A DNA stretch of 64,000 bases from Tetragonia tetragonoides (GCA_038025085.1 CM076144.1:41699001-41763000); one strand, 5' to 3'; positions 23,101 through 35,070 are shown, counted from the stretch's first letter. Made by a program: numbers and translations. Notes: generated by a model not told the origin, from the sequence alone.

Positions 23101-26100
23101 TTAATGAAGCTGCATTTTCCGTAGTGATATATACGCTAACAACCGGTAGCCAAAGACCATGGCTATCAAAGCACCAACCTCCTTTAACCCACTGTCAAAT
23201 TGTATCCCATTCAGAGGTTGAGAGTGGTGCTCATATTGTATCTTGAGTAAAAGCCTGTAAGTGTGGTAGTTGAAAGAGAGATAACGAATCCAAGATATGA
23301 ATATTGGAACTTTCTGCGGAAAAAAGAGAGGCTAGAGTTAGTATCGCATTCCTCGGATTGAAATAGCAGGACCTACCAATTAGCTCTGTCGAGTAAGAAA
23401 ATAATTTGATCTTAGATGTTATTGTGGAACAAACATAGTTGTTCTGTTCTATGCACATCCTCCATGAGCTGTCATTCCGGTCTTTCCCCTCTGATTTTCA
23501 CAATGATTCAGTCAACCTAACTTCTTATGTAATTAGGAAATATTTAATGTGCTGAACTTTATTCGATGCTTACCTGTACGAAGTAACCACCTGCCAGCAT
23601 AAAGGTCATTACTGTGACAGAACTCAAGGTTGTTGCCTTCTTTAAGTCCATTAGTGAAGCCCCAATTGCTAGTCCAAGTCCCTGTCATTGCAGCTGGTCA
23701 GTGGCAGTTCTAATGATGATACCAGGGTATTGACAGTTTGAAATTTGCAGAAGTTCTTGCAACAACTTACTTGTGCTGCTACAATGCTGAGTAAAACTGT
23801 CAGCAGTGTCATGAAAAACGTTCCAGCATTCAGTCTCAGGCCTGCCATGAAGTATACTACTATAAGGAAGAGTACAGGAAGGACCAGGTCCAGTGGAAGG
23901 TCGCTTGTTGTCCGTGCAAGAAAATAGGCACTTAGCCTATACATGTCAGCTGCTCTTTCCTTGATAAGCATGGCTCTCTCTTGAGGAAACGTGAAAATTG
24001 CTGTGAAGACTGGAAAGAATCCCCAGAAGACAGCGATGAAGAAAAGGAGTCCAGCCTGACATGATTGGAAGATCAACGTATGGTTAGAAATGTGTTCTAC
24101 ATAGTACGTCATTGACAACTGATTCCATAGCTTTGTTGAAATAGCTCTTTCTGTTCTTTGGCGGTTGGCAGTATTTAGAGGTTTTTGCACCATTTCTAAG
24201 TTTTTAACCAATCTTAGTAGCACATGGTTCTGTGATTTACATACCCTTTCTCTGATGGTTATTTGAATAATCCACTTCAGAATTCCTACTTTAACCTGTT
24301 TCTGGAGGGAGACTTTTTCCCCCCTTAATTTTCTATCTATCCATTTTGTTTCCGTAAGTTATTAATGAACATAGAGGCTTACTCTCCTGGATTCTAAGGT
24401 AGACTAAATATATATTCTTGGGATCCAAACTGCTGAAAGTACTGTAAAAGGTGCTAGAAATTTATTCGAGTGCTATTTATTTATTTTTTTGCTCTTTGCC
24501 AAGGGTATCCACCGTCGACCACAGTGACTTACCCCCTCGCCCCAACTGTCAGCGCACTAAGCGGTAGGGGGCTGGCCAAGAGATTTTTTCCATTCGTAAG
24601 AGTTGGGATTCGAACCCCAACCACTTGTTTAAGGGATGAAGTGCTGAACCACTACATCAACCCATCTTGGTTATTCGAGTGCTATATGAGGTAGGTGATT
24701 TTGACTATTCAGTGATGGAATAAGAGGAATTGGCCGAATAAATTCATCTGATACGTAATTAGCAGTTAACTATTCCTTGACCTTATTTTTCTTATAATGA
24801 TGTAATAGGGGTTGTACCTGGTCCTGTAATCCCTTTTCAGTTTTGCTATCTGACTGCCACCAAAGCAATCCTAGTATAACTGCGGTAGCCAAAACTTGAG
24901 TCATCCTCAGCCAGCTAAAGTAGTCATGTTTTCGCTCTTTAAATCCTCTATAGAATAAAATGGAATACTGTTGCCACCAGCTTGCTCCCCATTGTCGTTT
25001 TGTGGAAGATACTTTTGATTTGAATTCTTCGTCGATTGGTAGAGGATCCAGGAGCTTCTTCTTCTCATTCTCTGCAACTCGTGACTCATAGGCCTCCACT
25101 AAATACTGCATTGAAAATGTTAACAAGCAGTTGTTTAGCAACCTTCCTGTAAATCTATGTTATTCTCACTTAACTTTTGCTCTGTTGGGGATCCTATTTC
25201 TTATTTCTGAATTATTTTTCTTTACTTTCTCATAGCATCTTTTACTGAAGGCTTCCCCTTAACATGCATGCCATTTAAAACGTGTCAATGTTTTGTTCCA
25301 TGAAGTATTTTCCTCATTTTGATGTCTTTAGTAAAGAGACACAGACGTTATGTAAATCATGGTGCTTGTGTCTCGAGTCTTGATAGATGCTAGATAATAG
25401 TCAATTTGTATGTGAATCTGATACTATGCGGGGTTGTAAAGCATTTATTGGTTGAATATAAGTTTTCCTATGACAAAACCTGTATAGGACAGGCTAGCAA
25501 CATGGAAGAAGCATCCTTTCAAGTCAGAGTTGGATGCAAATTTTGTGTGCTAGAGCTACTTCATACTTGTTATTCCCCTGGTAAGCTTCTTTTGCTTACA
25601 GGATTTATGATACTTGATGCTATAGATGTAATGGTCATTATAAGACTAGTATTTCAATAAGGTTTTCTTAATGGACCACCCTATAGATTATTAACTAGAT
25701 ATATTTTTCTTTGTTACATATGAGAAATAATAAATATGCATTACACTCCTTTTGTCCTCTTGTATCTAGACTCTAGTGTCTCCAGAGCCAGGGAGGACTT
25801 ACCTCATGGATTATAGCAGGAGGTGGTTTCCCATTTATTGTTTCAGTTTCTGAGTTGCCCATCTGTACTTTATCTTCTAGTTCTGATGGTACAGTTACAT
25901 CATTTGCGTTTCCATTGGCAAGGTCTAGCAGGAACTCTGCTGGGTTCATTGCGATCAGAGGGGAGCATCCTATCGATGAGAAGTAGTTCATTGCTTCTGA
26001 TGCCTTTCCAAAGTAAAGTAAGCTTCCTTTTCCAAGAATGATCAACTTGTCAAACTTGTGGAAAAGCCTGCTTGAAGGTTGGTGGATTGTTGTTATTACT

Positions 26101-29100
26101 GACTTCCCTGCCTGCAACATGTGAACCAAATGAGATGCACGACTCTTGAAAAACAATATTGGCTAGCAAGTAGCCAATGTGAGAATTTTCTGAGGAGTTG
26201 GGAGGATTGAGACTTCTATATTCTATTGGTGTGAAGCTTCTACCACTATAATGCAGCGTACCTCAGCTATATCTTGCAATACTTGAATAGTCCTTAAAGC
26301 AGTCGTGGAATCCAACCCCGAGGTAGGTTCATCTAGGAAAAGAAGGGAAGGATTGATCAGTATCTCATTGCCAATACTGACTCTCTTCCTCTCCCCGCCT
26401 GAAACCCCACGCACAAAGGAACCACCAATCATTGTATCTTGACACCTGTTTTAGTAGAGCATGAAATCATTAGCTCTTCTGACGACTTTAGTAAACATTC
26501 TCTTTGTATATTGACGTTTAATTTACCTCTCTAGCCCTAGCTCACAGATGACATTCATAGCTCGTTCTTCCTTTTGCTGCCATGTCAATGTTTTTGGTAA
26601 TCGTAGATATGCAGCATAAGTTAAAGTTTCTCTCACTGTGAGGTGAGGAAAGAGAACATCATCTTGAGTCACAAATCCTATCCTGCAAGTGAATCATAAA
26701 CCTCATCTGTCATAGATGGCAATAAATTTTAAGGTGAACAGGCTTAGCCAGCAATAAACTGTTCAACTTGCCTGCTTTTCAGGAACTTCGAGAATGGCTG
26801 ATCATTGTATGTAACTGAACCACCAACTGCATGCTGAGTTAACCTGCCTCCCAGCAGATTCAGCAGCGTTGTCTTTCCACTTCCGGAAGGGCCCATCAAA
26901 GCTAGTACTTCCCCGGGATTCACTGAACCTGTTATTCCGTGCAGGATTTCCTTTTCTGATGATGATGTTACTCCTTTAATAGTTACCTTGTATGTCACTT
27001 CTTTGAACTGCAAAAGTACGGGGAAAGAGATCAGCATTCCATATGACACTTGGCAGGTAAATTTACTCTCTTCATGTACAATGTGAACTTGATGTTGTGA
27101 TTGGTCTCATCGTACTCTCTGCTCTCCCCCATTTAGAAATAATGATACTGTTCTATATGTCAAGGTACTTAGTTTCATAACTAGTAGCTTGGCTCACTGG
27201 CTCTACTTTGTGTGTGCAGTTACGTGATCTATTCTTTGTTGTGAACAAAGGACAAGTCTTGTACATACTGTCATATAAAACGAGATCTGTACAAGACTGA
27301 ACCTGATCATATTTAGCCATGTTCAATGGATTCCGTTGACCTGAGTAGCTAAATTCTTCGACCCTTGGCCTGCTAAGATAGATAAGTAGCGAATGAATCC
27401 ATGTTTCCTTTTGGAGCAAAATGCAGGATGACTGACACCATGATTGCTCTTTCACAGATTTTTTAGAGAGATAAATGGGAAAATGAGCAGCCTGCAATAT
27501 ATACGAAAATACTGTTAGTGATATACTATATTGGTACCTTCAAATAGATTGGCAAGGTTGGTTCTGCTTCAATCTTCTTCTTACGCATTCCTGCCTCAAG
27601 ATCCTCAGCTGCAATAATGAACAGGCATGTGTTTTTCAATTTCAATCAAGAAAAGCTATTGTATTAATGTTTTAATTTGTCATGTCGTGATTTAACATTA
27701 AGCACAGTAAAATCATCTGAACTGCAGTGAACAGCATTACGGTTTTTAGTCATCTTTTCTTGGTCATGACTCGTGCCTTCAAGGTATGCTATCAACTCAA
27801 CTCGATTTTCAACAAAGATTGGTTTAATATGGCCTTCGAATGGTTTAAGCTCCAGCGAAGATGGTTTACTGGCATGATCAATTTTCTTTCCAGCTTTTGT
27901 CTATATCATTATTGGTTTCAATTAGCTATGGATTATGATATTGCCAGTGTTCTGAATATGGCTTCATATTTGTCACAAAAGTATAAATCCTGAAGGAGTT
28001 AAGAGTTAGCTTAGATGTCAGAAGTTCAGCTCAAAATACTTTAGGGTTATTCAAAATCCGGTTTAATCCCGTCTTCATTCGCCTATATCATATGCATCCC
28101 TTTACAAGAAAAAATTTCAATTCCCTGACATGGACCATAGTTTTTTGACAGGTACATAGACCATAGTTACCAAGTCGTATACTCCCTCTGTCCCAAATGG
28201 TTTGTTCACTTTTTTTCCGTGACTCATTATTGTGAGTCACAAATGCCAAGGAAGACAAATAATTTGGGACGGAGGGAGTATATCGTTAGCCAAACACGGC
28301 TCAATGAAGTTTTTGTCTTTATTAGACTAAGTGGTAATAATAGTCCAATTTCATTTGTGGACCAGGGGTAGTTACGTCACATTCAGTTCGTACAAATCAG
28401 GATTCATTTCAAATGTAGGTGAGGGTTATATAGACTTAGAAGACTTGGAGATGTTGCAAGAGCCAAGGGGAGATGGAAAACACAGACCACTAAATGAGAG
28501 ACTAATTATTGGCCTCTCAAGTCCAAGTGATGAAGATGATGGTTGGCAACTTGATATACATACTGAGTCACTGACTATTGTGATTTTTGTTAAAACTCAA
28601 GACTTATTCTTTGATTGACAGTGATGGACGACCAAAATCAAGACCATGATGCTGTATGCAGTTTGTATATATGTTCATGAGTGTCGCTATTATTTGGACG
28701 TTCACAAAATCATTAATATTGGTAAAAATGACTGTGACAACAATGGAGTGGAGAAAAGTGGATACGACTTCACAGTCTATCTTGACAGTGAAATGGTAAT
28801 TAATGAGGATATAGGTAAGAGATCACACTATACTACGTTTGGGATCTTACTATATATTCCACTTACTTCAAAAACAAAACATGCCATGAATCATTGACAA
28901 GAAATGTTGATAAAATCACTGCAACAGATTGTCACTCATGAAATAACTCAATGACTTTGATGTGTTTTTTGTTATTTGATTATATTGGGCTCTACTAAAT
29001 TGAACTAAACTGTACTGAATAATAATATGTGAAAGAAAAAATAGATTACCGAAGTAAATTAAACTCCACTGAACTAAACTAAATCTCACTAGAAAATCCC

Positions 29101-32079
29101 TCGATTTCTTTACCCCAACACATAAGGAAATGCATTTGACATGAAGCAACACAGAGTACTGTCAATCTTATTGTCAAAATAAAACAGTGATTTGAATACT
29201 TATGTTTGTCCTCATTGATCTTGCATGGTACGTGGGGCGATGAACAGTTATGTAAAATAGCTCATACTATCCCGCAAATTTCGCTTAATTTTTTAGCCAC
29301 TCAGGTCAACTACTCAACTGTTACCATTGAACATGGCTAAATATGATCAGTTTCTATCAGTCTTGTACAGATCTCTTTCAATTATCACCAAATAAAAACC
29401 TCGCGCTCTTCTCCACGTAATTTTATTTTACAAGGGGTTTCTTGTGAAGCGGCGAGGCCATCTCTATAAACAAGCATGACGACGTCGACATTAGCATGAC
29501 GTCATACTTACTTGACGTGCCTCACGTTGAGGTCGCCTCATATAAATTTTATCTTGGTTTTAGTGGAGGAACTAGCAGAATTCTAAAAATAATAATGATG
29601 ATAAATCTTACTATGTGGGAAGTTGTTGTTGCTCAAGTCCAACTAAACAAGCTGTGTAAATTTTGAGGGTATGTTTGACACAAATAACTAACTTTTTACT
29701 TCTCAATCACCAAACAATTTATCACATTATTTTCAATTTGCAGCCATAATTACGGTTAATCTTGTGAAGCTTTTCATACTAGGTTTCACTTGCAGCTACA
29801 ACTAAAACTAAATTATTCGCCGTCCGAAGCAACTTTCAACTATTTTTTTACTAATATCTTTCATCTCTTAATACTTTACACGTACAACTATAGCTACAAC
29901 TTCAACTAATTTGGTCAAATATAGTCTTAGTTCAATTCAATTCACTTCACTTCAGTTTAATTCAATTCAGTTCAATTCACTTCACTACACTCAAATAGAA
30001 GAGAATACACCCTCATATCTTGAACCATAACTTTTAGGATTAATAATTGCTATCTTAAGTCCTAAAGAATACATACTTACCAAGTGGTATAGCAAAACAA
30101 ACAAATAGGGTCCTTAATGTTGACTAGTGAGGAAATGTAGAAAACTTTCCTTGTAACAAAGTCCTTCTTCTGCCCAAAACAAAAGAAAAGAGAGACCTTT
30201 GTCTGTGTAGGTTCTTAGTAGTACAGGTAGTACTGTTACTGTTGTTTGGTACCTTGATGTTGCAAAGCAACTAGCAGGCAATAAAGGAATAAGATTACAA
30301 TAAATCATGATAGAGAGAGATCTCACACTGAGAGATTGTTTAGTGGTCCTTATAACAATAAAATTTTCATTTTATTACAGAGGAACAAAAGGCTGCCATA
30401 AGTTTATTTATTTATTTATTTATCCCTATTTTTTTAAAGGATTACATGCTTGTGGACCCCTTTCTTACTCACTATTTTCACATTAAAGCTTAGGGATGGC
30501 CGTTTGTGCTGGTGGCCTGGGGTGACCTTCAACAGTTTTCCCCAACCTCTCTTTGTGGTTATAAACTTAAAGGGAGAAAGAGTTTTTCAATTGGGACACA
30601 CCAATCATTTGTTAAAACATTATTTAGTACTCCATATTTTAGCTTATCACTATTCATGCACCATTTTTTTGTTTCACAGTATTCTCCGTCGACTATAATG
30701 ATTATTCCCTATGTTGGCTAGTAGACACCTAAAGAGTGGAACAGTTGGTAAAGAGATTTAAGGTTACTCCATGCCTAATACGAGATTCAAACTCTAGCCC
30801 TTGGTTAGGGGTGAATAAATCCCTATTACTCAATCACACATCGTACCCTTTATTTAGCCATTTTATAATATAGTACGTATACATACTTATCTCACATGCA
30901 GAAATTTAAGATTTTAATTGTCGTTTCTCAAAAAAAAGAAAAGAGTTTAATTGTCAAACTCCTGATATAAAAGATTTCTAAAAAGGAAGGTGGGCATGCT
31001 GAATTAAAACAAGTATTTATTAATAAATAACATAACACTGAACAATTACATAAAATCTTCTTTATTCATCGTGAAATCACATTTATTTCGAGCATTCTAA
31101 AAAATCAAATTTTCTTAGCATAAAAATTGATTATTGGAATTGTAATTATTCTAAGCTTAACTAATAAATAATTTTCTTTTAAGACATTTACCAGTAAAAA
31201 TTTACTATTTAGGTTAAAAAAAATTGATTAACCAAAAAAGTGGCCTACCCTACAAAAGTTGAATAATTATCTTTATTGAGCAAAAAGCAATAAGAATCTT
31301 GAGCTTAGAAGCAAATTAAAAGAAGGATTACCTAACTTAATTTAGAGACTAACTACCTTAACTTACAACCATGCATTTATTAGTGGCCACACTAAGAACT
31401 CCACTTCATTCCCAGCACAAATGGTGAAGGCTCCTTACTCACAAATCAAAAACCATACCATATTATCATACCATCTTTTTATATAACTTATTGAAGACGG
31501 ATTTTAAACTTAGCAGCTTATCATCCTAAATATATTAATTTCACAAAAACTCGTATAGGGCGGACTTATAACTTTCGAACTAATAATAACGGAAATTGAA
31601 AATGAAGAAGAAGAAGAAATAGATAAGTTAGATGGGCACATACGAATATCATCATCACTGAAGGGCTTAGAATCCTCCATATCTTCAGGGGGCATAGTAA
31701 ACCCAGTGAAAGAAAAAGACAATCCCAAACTAGCACTTGAAGCTCTACTTAAAGCCGCACCACTACTAACTTGATTATCTTCAATAATGTTAAGCTGTGC
31801 GCTTCTTGTCTTCCTTATGTGGCTATGGTACCGGTTACTATTGCCTGATCTTCCTGGGGATGCCCCCGTCGACATTATCCTCCGGCTCGACTTTCCAGAC
31901 AACGACGTCCCTCCGCCACTGCCACCGCTACCGGCCTCGGCCAATGTCGTGGCCCCGTCCCCTGAGGGTGGGGACCTCATTGCTGCCATTGCTGCTGCCA
32001 TTGATTCTACTAGTTGGTCTGACTTTGTTCGGGCTAAGCCTAAGGTTGAATTCACTTTGTCCATCATATTACTTGACAT
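23101..32079 (-). CDS. ABCG22: ABC transporter G family half-transporter, ABCG22-like
   Basis: Plant WBC/ABCG half-size transporter with nucleotide-binding domain first, then six-helix membrane domain; closest by remembered sequence to Arabidopsis ABCG22, implicated in stomatal control. Coding exons: 31644-32079, 27538-27608, 26772-27007, 26527-26682, 26262-26445, 25803-26111, 24818-25105, 23771-24055, 23574-23681, 23101-23313; total 761 residues, in frame throughout. Ser/Gly-rich N-terminus with RKTRSAQLN and [20 protein letters not shown]; Walker [10 protein letters not shown] (about residue 208), Q-loop [14 protein letters not shown], signature [12 protein letters not shown], Walker [15 protein letters not shown]-loop TTIHQPSS, then membrane blocks such as [21 protein letters not shown]. 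Intron 3 has a GC donor. The start MSSNMMDKV is chosen because a splice acceptor (TACAG) lies 7 bp upstream, making the upstream ATG at 32103 intronic. Intron 1 is about 4 kb. Confidence 0.95.
24477..24670 (-). mobile_element. tRNA-derived SINE with 15-bp target duplication
   Basis: On the minus strand it starts near TTGATGTAGTGGTTCAGC (box A-like), has GGTTCGAATCCC (box B) and ends in an AAAAAAATAAATAAATA tail. It is flanked by perfect copies of TTATTCGAGTGCTAT (24462-24476 and 24671-24685). It lies in the ABCG22 intron between exons 7 and 8. Confidence 0.9.
27285..27345 (-). repeat. Inverted repeat partner in ABCG22 intron 2
   Basis: The minus strand reads CCATTGAACATGGCTAAATA, TGATCAGGTTCAGTCTTGTA, CAGATCTC. 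The same text with minor changes occurs on the plus strand at 29325-29380 in intron 1, so the pre-mRNA contains an inverted pair about 2 kb apart. Confidence 0.75.
28182..28278. mobile_element. Stowaway MITE
   Basis: Begins CTCCCTCTGTCCCAAAT and ends ATTTGGGACGGAGGGAG, the canonical Stowaway terminal inverted repeats, flanked by TA dinucleotides (28180-28181, 28279-28280). The 97-bp interior contains a second inverted pair (GTGACTCA/TGAGTCAC). It is in ABCG22 intron 1. Confidence 0.95.
28331..28618 (+). other. Unrecognised short open frame in ABCG22 intron 1
   Basis: A 95-codon frame opposite to ABCG22, with a hydrophilic, fairly balanced composition ([31 protein letters not shown]) unlike surrounding AT-rich noise. 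I do not recognise a family. It could be an exon remnant brought in by a transposon or chance. Weak evidence only. Confidence 0.2.
28965..29120. mobile_element. Short TIR element with ACTGAACTAAA words
   Basis: Ends GATGTGTTTTTTGTTATTTG and TTTACCCCAACACATAAG are inversely similar, and the interior repeats words such as AAATTGAACTAAACTGTACT and CCACTGAACTAAACTAAA. Belongs with the other short elements at 35071, 42142, 42597, 46874 and 47151. Confidence 0.45.
29280..29385 (+). repeat. Inverted repeat partner in ABCG22 intron 1
   Basis: CCATTGAACATGGCTAAATA, TGATCAG, TCAGTCTTGTACAGATCTC; preceded by ACTCAGGTCAAC, also shared with the reverse complement of 27285-27365. Likely two copies of one dispersed repeat. 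Confidence 0.75.
29430..29550. mobile_element. Palindromic MITE copy (GCATGACGTCATGC core)
   Basis: Contains GAGGCCATCTCTATAAACAA, GCATGACG and GCATGACGTCATACTTAC, then GCCTCACGTTGAGGTCGCCT. The same blocks in the same order occur at 46522-46648. The two halves are inverted relative to each other, giving a fold-back structure. It is in ABCG22 intron 1. Confidence 0.65.
29661..30017. mobile_element. Short TIR element with TTCAATTCACTTCA words
   Basis: GAGGGTATGTTTGACA at the left is inversely similar to GAGAATACACCCTCAT at the right. Near the right end is an array of AATTCAATTCACTTCA/TTCAGTTCAA words. Non-autonomous DNA transposon by architecture; superfamily not established. Confidence 0.45.
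30403..30426. repeat. TTTA microsatellite
   Basis: Uninterrupted TTTATTTATTTATTTATTTA run in ABCG22 intron 1. Confidence 0.8.
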
Positions 32080-32085
32080 TTCACC

Positions 32086-32541
32086 CTGTACGTGTATAGT
32101 CATAATAAAAATGTGAATATGTTATTGGTCGAAATTTGTGGTTATAGTCATACACACAACACATAACACATACCAATACATGATAATGATTAATAGTGTG
32201 TAGGAATGAAATCATTATGAAAAGGTAAAGACTTGTAATTTGTGGTTACGGATAACACAAAAACGTTACCATTTCAATATGAGTTGGTTTTACAGAAGAT
32301 TTGCTCTACAAAGAAAGATAGTCGTTTTTGTAGAGCGCGCAAGTAGAGAGAGTCATGCAATTAGAAAACATTGTACAAAAACATGTACATGGGTTTATAT
32401 GCAATGATTCAATTAACATGAATCTCCTTTGTGGTAATATGAATAGAAAATAGTATATAGTCTTGTGTTTTATGTTTCATTGGATGAGTGTGATAGATGG
32501 AAAAATGGGAAAATGAAAAGTAGTAAAATGTGATGACATAC
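32086..32541 (-). other. Probable 5' UTR intron of ABCG22
   Basis: On the minus strand a donor AAAAG/GTATGT (about 32541) and a pyrimidine/AT-rich acceptor ending TACAG (32086) bracket AT-rich sequence directly upstream of the ATG at 32079. This would remove the otherwise in-frame upstream ATG at 32103. No transcript evidence was available. Confidence 0.5.
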
Positions 32542-32553
32542 CTTTTGGTGTTA

Positions 32554-32640
32554 GTTATGATTTGGAGGTGACGAGCAAAAAAAAAAGTTATGATTTGGAG
32601 GTGACGAGCAAAAAAAAAAAGTTATGATTTGGAGGTGCCA
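32554..32640. repeat. Three-copy 33-34 bp tandem repeat in ABCG22 5' leader
   Basis: GTTATGATTTGGAGGTG occurs at 32554, 32587 and 32621; the first two copies are each followed by ACGAGC and 10-11 A. The unit equals a 17-bp duplicated target plus ACGAGC-A(n), so it may have started as a tiny poly(A) insertion later duplicated in tandem. It sits in the predicted leader exon next to the 5' UTR intron donor. Confidence 0.8.
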
Positions 32641-32763
32641 AAGTTCGAAGGAAAGAGGGAAAGTTTTGAAGAGAGAGAGAGGAGAGGTGATGATCTCTTT
32701 GAAGAGGCGAAACTTATGAACTAACCAAACTGAAGACGGCTTTTCTGTGGTACAACCCGCCAC

Positions 32764-32772
32764 TCTTATAAA
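32764..32772 (-). promoter_or_regulatory. Putative TATA box of ABCG22
   Basis: TTTATAAG on the minus strand, upstream of a leader of about 230 bases and the predicted 5' UTR intron. Motif and position only. Confidence 0.4.
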
Positions 32773-32783
32773 GGAGCATTAAA

Positions 32784-32804
32784 GGGGGGGGGGGGGGGGG
32801 GGGG
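32784..32804. repeat. 21-base homopolymer G run
   Basis: An uninterrupted run of 21 G on the plus strand, 12 bp beyond the putative ABCG22 TATA box. G-quadruplex capable on the plus strand. Homopolymer length in an assembly is error-prone. Confidence 0.9.
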
Positions 32805-33205
32805 ACCACGTAGATTACGAAAACACCCTTACATACTTTAGTTGATAACATGTTTGTGTCAATCAATTTTTGGTTGATGTCATTCCATCATATTAGCAAA
32901 CTGATCTATCAGATTCTGAGATTGTTCACAGATTTGGGGTAATATGTTAGAAAATTTTCTCATTATTATACTGGTTTATTTGCGCTGATTCGTAGGCATC
33001 TTAAAAGATGAGACAACTACTTTATAAATTTAAGGCTGCTTTATACTCAAAGTAAGATTCGAACCTTGACTTTGATTAATGATTGATCAATCTCTACCAC
33101 ACAATCCAATGCCTAAATAAATGGGACTATCATGTTCACACAATATGCTAATCCCACTTTCCCTTTTCCCTCTCTCTATTCCTCCAAAAGCTAATAGCTG
33201 CTTGG

Positions 33206-33302
33206 TGTTGTACCCATTTCGGTACAACACCTTCTCTCACAACCCATCCCATTATTTAATGGGCTGTGAGAGGGAGTTGTACCCATTTGGATACAACTCC
33301 AA
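33206..33302. repeat. 97-bp palindrome (fold-back element)
   Basis: TGGTGTTGTACCCATTTCGG at the left is inverted at the right as TGGAGTTGTATCCAAATGGG (minus strand); inner arms CTCTCACAACCCAT and GGGCTGTGAGAGG pair around TTATTTAA. Likely a snap-back MITE. Surrounding Pro/His/Ser-rich frames (33121-33729) derive from CT-rich simple sequence and are not credible genes. Confidence 0.6.
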
Positions 33303-34355
33303 ACACCCAAAATTTTGGGCTTTTCTCCCCTCTCTCTCTCTCTTCACCCTCACAATCACTCTCTCTCCTCCCCCCCATCGCCGACGTCGCCTCACTGCCA
33401 ACCACCACTGCCCAGGCCAGCAACGACCACAACGATGGCTCCCACCAAACCAGCCCACCCCCCCTCTTCTCCCCTCACCCCCAAAACCATATTTTCTCTC
33501 TCATCACCGCCCCAAAATCCACCGCCCCAAAATCCACCGCCCTGGCTACGGCGGAGGTCGATTCCGGCTGTCGACCTCGGTCATGACCACCCACCACCAC
33601 CACCTCCCCCTCCCCTCCCCCAGGAAAATTATTCGAAAACCCAAAAAAAATCGGAAATTCCCAAACAAAAATCGAAAACTCAAGAAAGGAAAACCTAGGT
33701 CCAAATTGGTTCAAATTAGGGCAGAGTAAACCCTAGAAGGGCATGATTCGACATGAAATCAAGGATAAATTTGCAAAAATAAAATAAAATGGTGGCGCGT
33801 GAAATTCATGCACCAAGGAATCGACTCGTGAAAGACGCGCGCACGCGCGCTAAGTACTTGGTTCCCACCTAATCCTAAGATTATTAGGTAAAGGATTAGG
33901 CTCCCACCTAATCCCCCTTAATTATAGTGGTTCTTCCTTAGAAAAGCATTTGTATCATAGAAAGTATATATACAATTCGGCTTTTTTGTGCTAGAATCTT
34001 GGCTCGGAAAGACAAAAGTACTGTAATACGTACGTGTTGTTTCTTGGAAATATAAAAGTAGGTTCAAAAATTTTAGAATAATTCTTTACAAAGGAAGAAA
34101 AAGTTCTTTCTCCAATCTTATCAAGAGATTTTTCTACCTAGATTTTAATTTTGTACTTTATCATTTTAATTTTCTTAGAGGAATTATTATTTTAATTAGG
34201 GTACCATTATTTTCACATATTTTCAAAAGGCTATCCTCTAATAATCGAAATTAGTTTTTTTTAATGAAAGCATTTAATAATTTAAGTATAATCATATCTT
34301 ATGCATATATATTTGATCTGTTCATGTATAGACGACGCACAATTATATATATGTA
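33303..34355. other. CT/CCA-rich then AT-rich intergenic DNA
   Basis: 33330-33640 is dominated by CT and CCACC repeats, giving several spurious proline-rich frames in all phases. A GCGCGCACGCGCGC alternation lies near 33836-33850. No gene seen. Confidence 0.5.
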
Positions 34356-34676
34356 CTAGATTTCGTGTCCGTGCAATGCATGAGTTCTTGTTTATCATGC
34401 ATACTCCGTTATTAGAAGAAATATAATAAATTATTTTAATCAAAACAATATATAAAGTTGAATAATATGAGTAGCAAGTAACAATGATAATTTTTTTAAT
34501 AAAGAAATATATAACATTTTTAGTGAATGTATAATATATTTTTTAGGATCATAAGTATAATATTTATGTTACTTATTTTTTATTAAAATAAAATAAAACT
34601 ATTTTTAATTTCTTTATAATCACCCATGCATTTATGACTATTTATTACTTATTCAATGCTTGGTGAGAACTCAACT
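34356..34676 (-). mobile_element. Short non-autonomous Helitron-like element, copy 1
   Basis: Read on the minus strand this AT-rich segment runs from TTGAGTTCTCACCAAGC to a 3' end with GCATTGCACGGACACGAAAT then CTAG followed by T. Copies 2 and 3 (40091-40426, 40440-40774) share the whole length. A 3' hairpin 8-12 nt before CTRR, inserted before T, is the hallmark of Helitrons. In this copy the hairpin stem is partly decayed. 5' limit approximate. Confidence 0.6.
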
Positions 34677-35070
34677 TTACATATATATATTGATATATGC
34701 TTGCCTAGTGTGAGGTGTATTACACTTCGTGTGGAAGGATATATAGTATGGATCTTACATGGAGTCGCATGGACGATAGAAGGAATTCGCACCTCTCCTA
34801 GGGTTCCCAAAAATGTACATATATATAAACTCCTAGAGGAGAAATCAAGTTTGTCATTGCAAACAGCTTGATTCGGTTATAGCCTTATGGCTTATAGGTG
34901 GTAATATCTTGATAAATTTTCGCGTGTCATGTGCGTGGTTCGAGTTGGTTTTCTTGGGTCGATTTGGGTTTTTCCGAGTTTAAATATGAGTATAACAAAT
35001 GAATGTGAGTAATAAAGAGAATCTAAACACCGTGATTTTATAATAGTAACTTTTGTAACATAGTCCATAT

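Noticed and set aside
30720..30850. Possible further SINE (ACAGTTGGTAAAG, GAGATTCAAACTCT)
   Set aside because: Box-like motifs only; no tail or target duplication could be defined.
32080..32103. Upstream ATG (MTIHVQGE...) as ABCG22 start
   Set aside because: A good splice acceptor lies between it and MSSNMMDKV, so it is probably intronic.
33121..33729. Pro/His-rich frames on both strands
   Set aside because: All phases are open because of CT and CCA simple repeats; no domain, and an internal palindrome is included.
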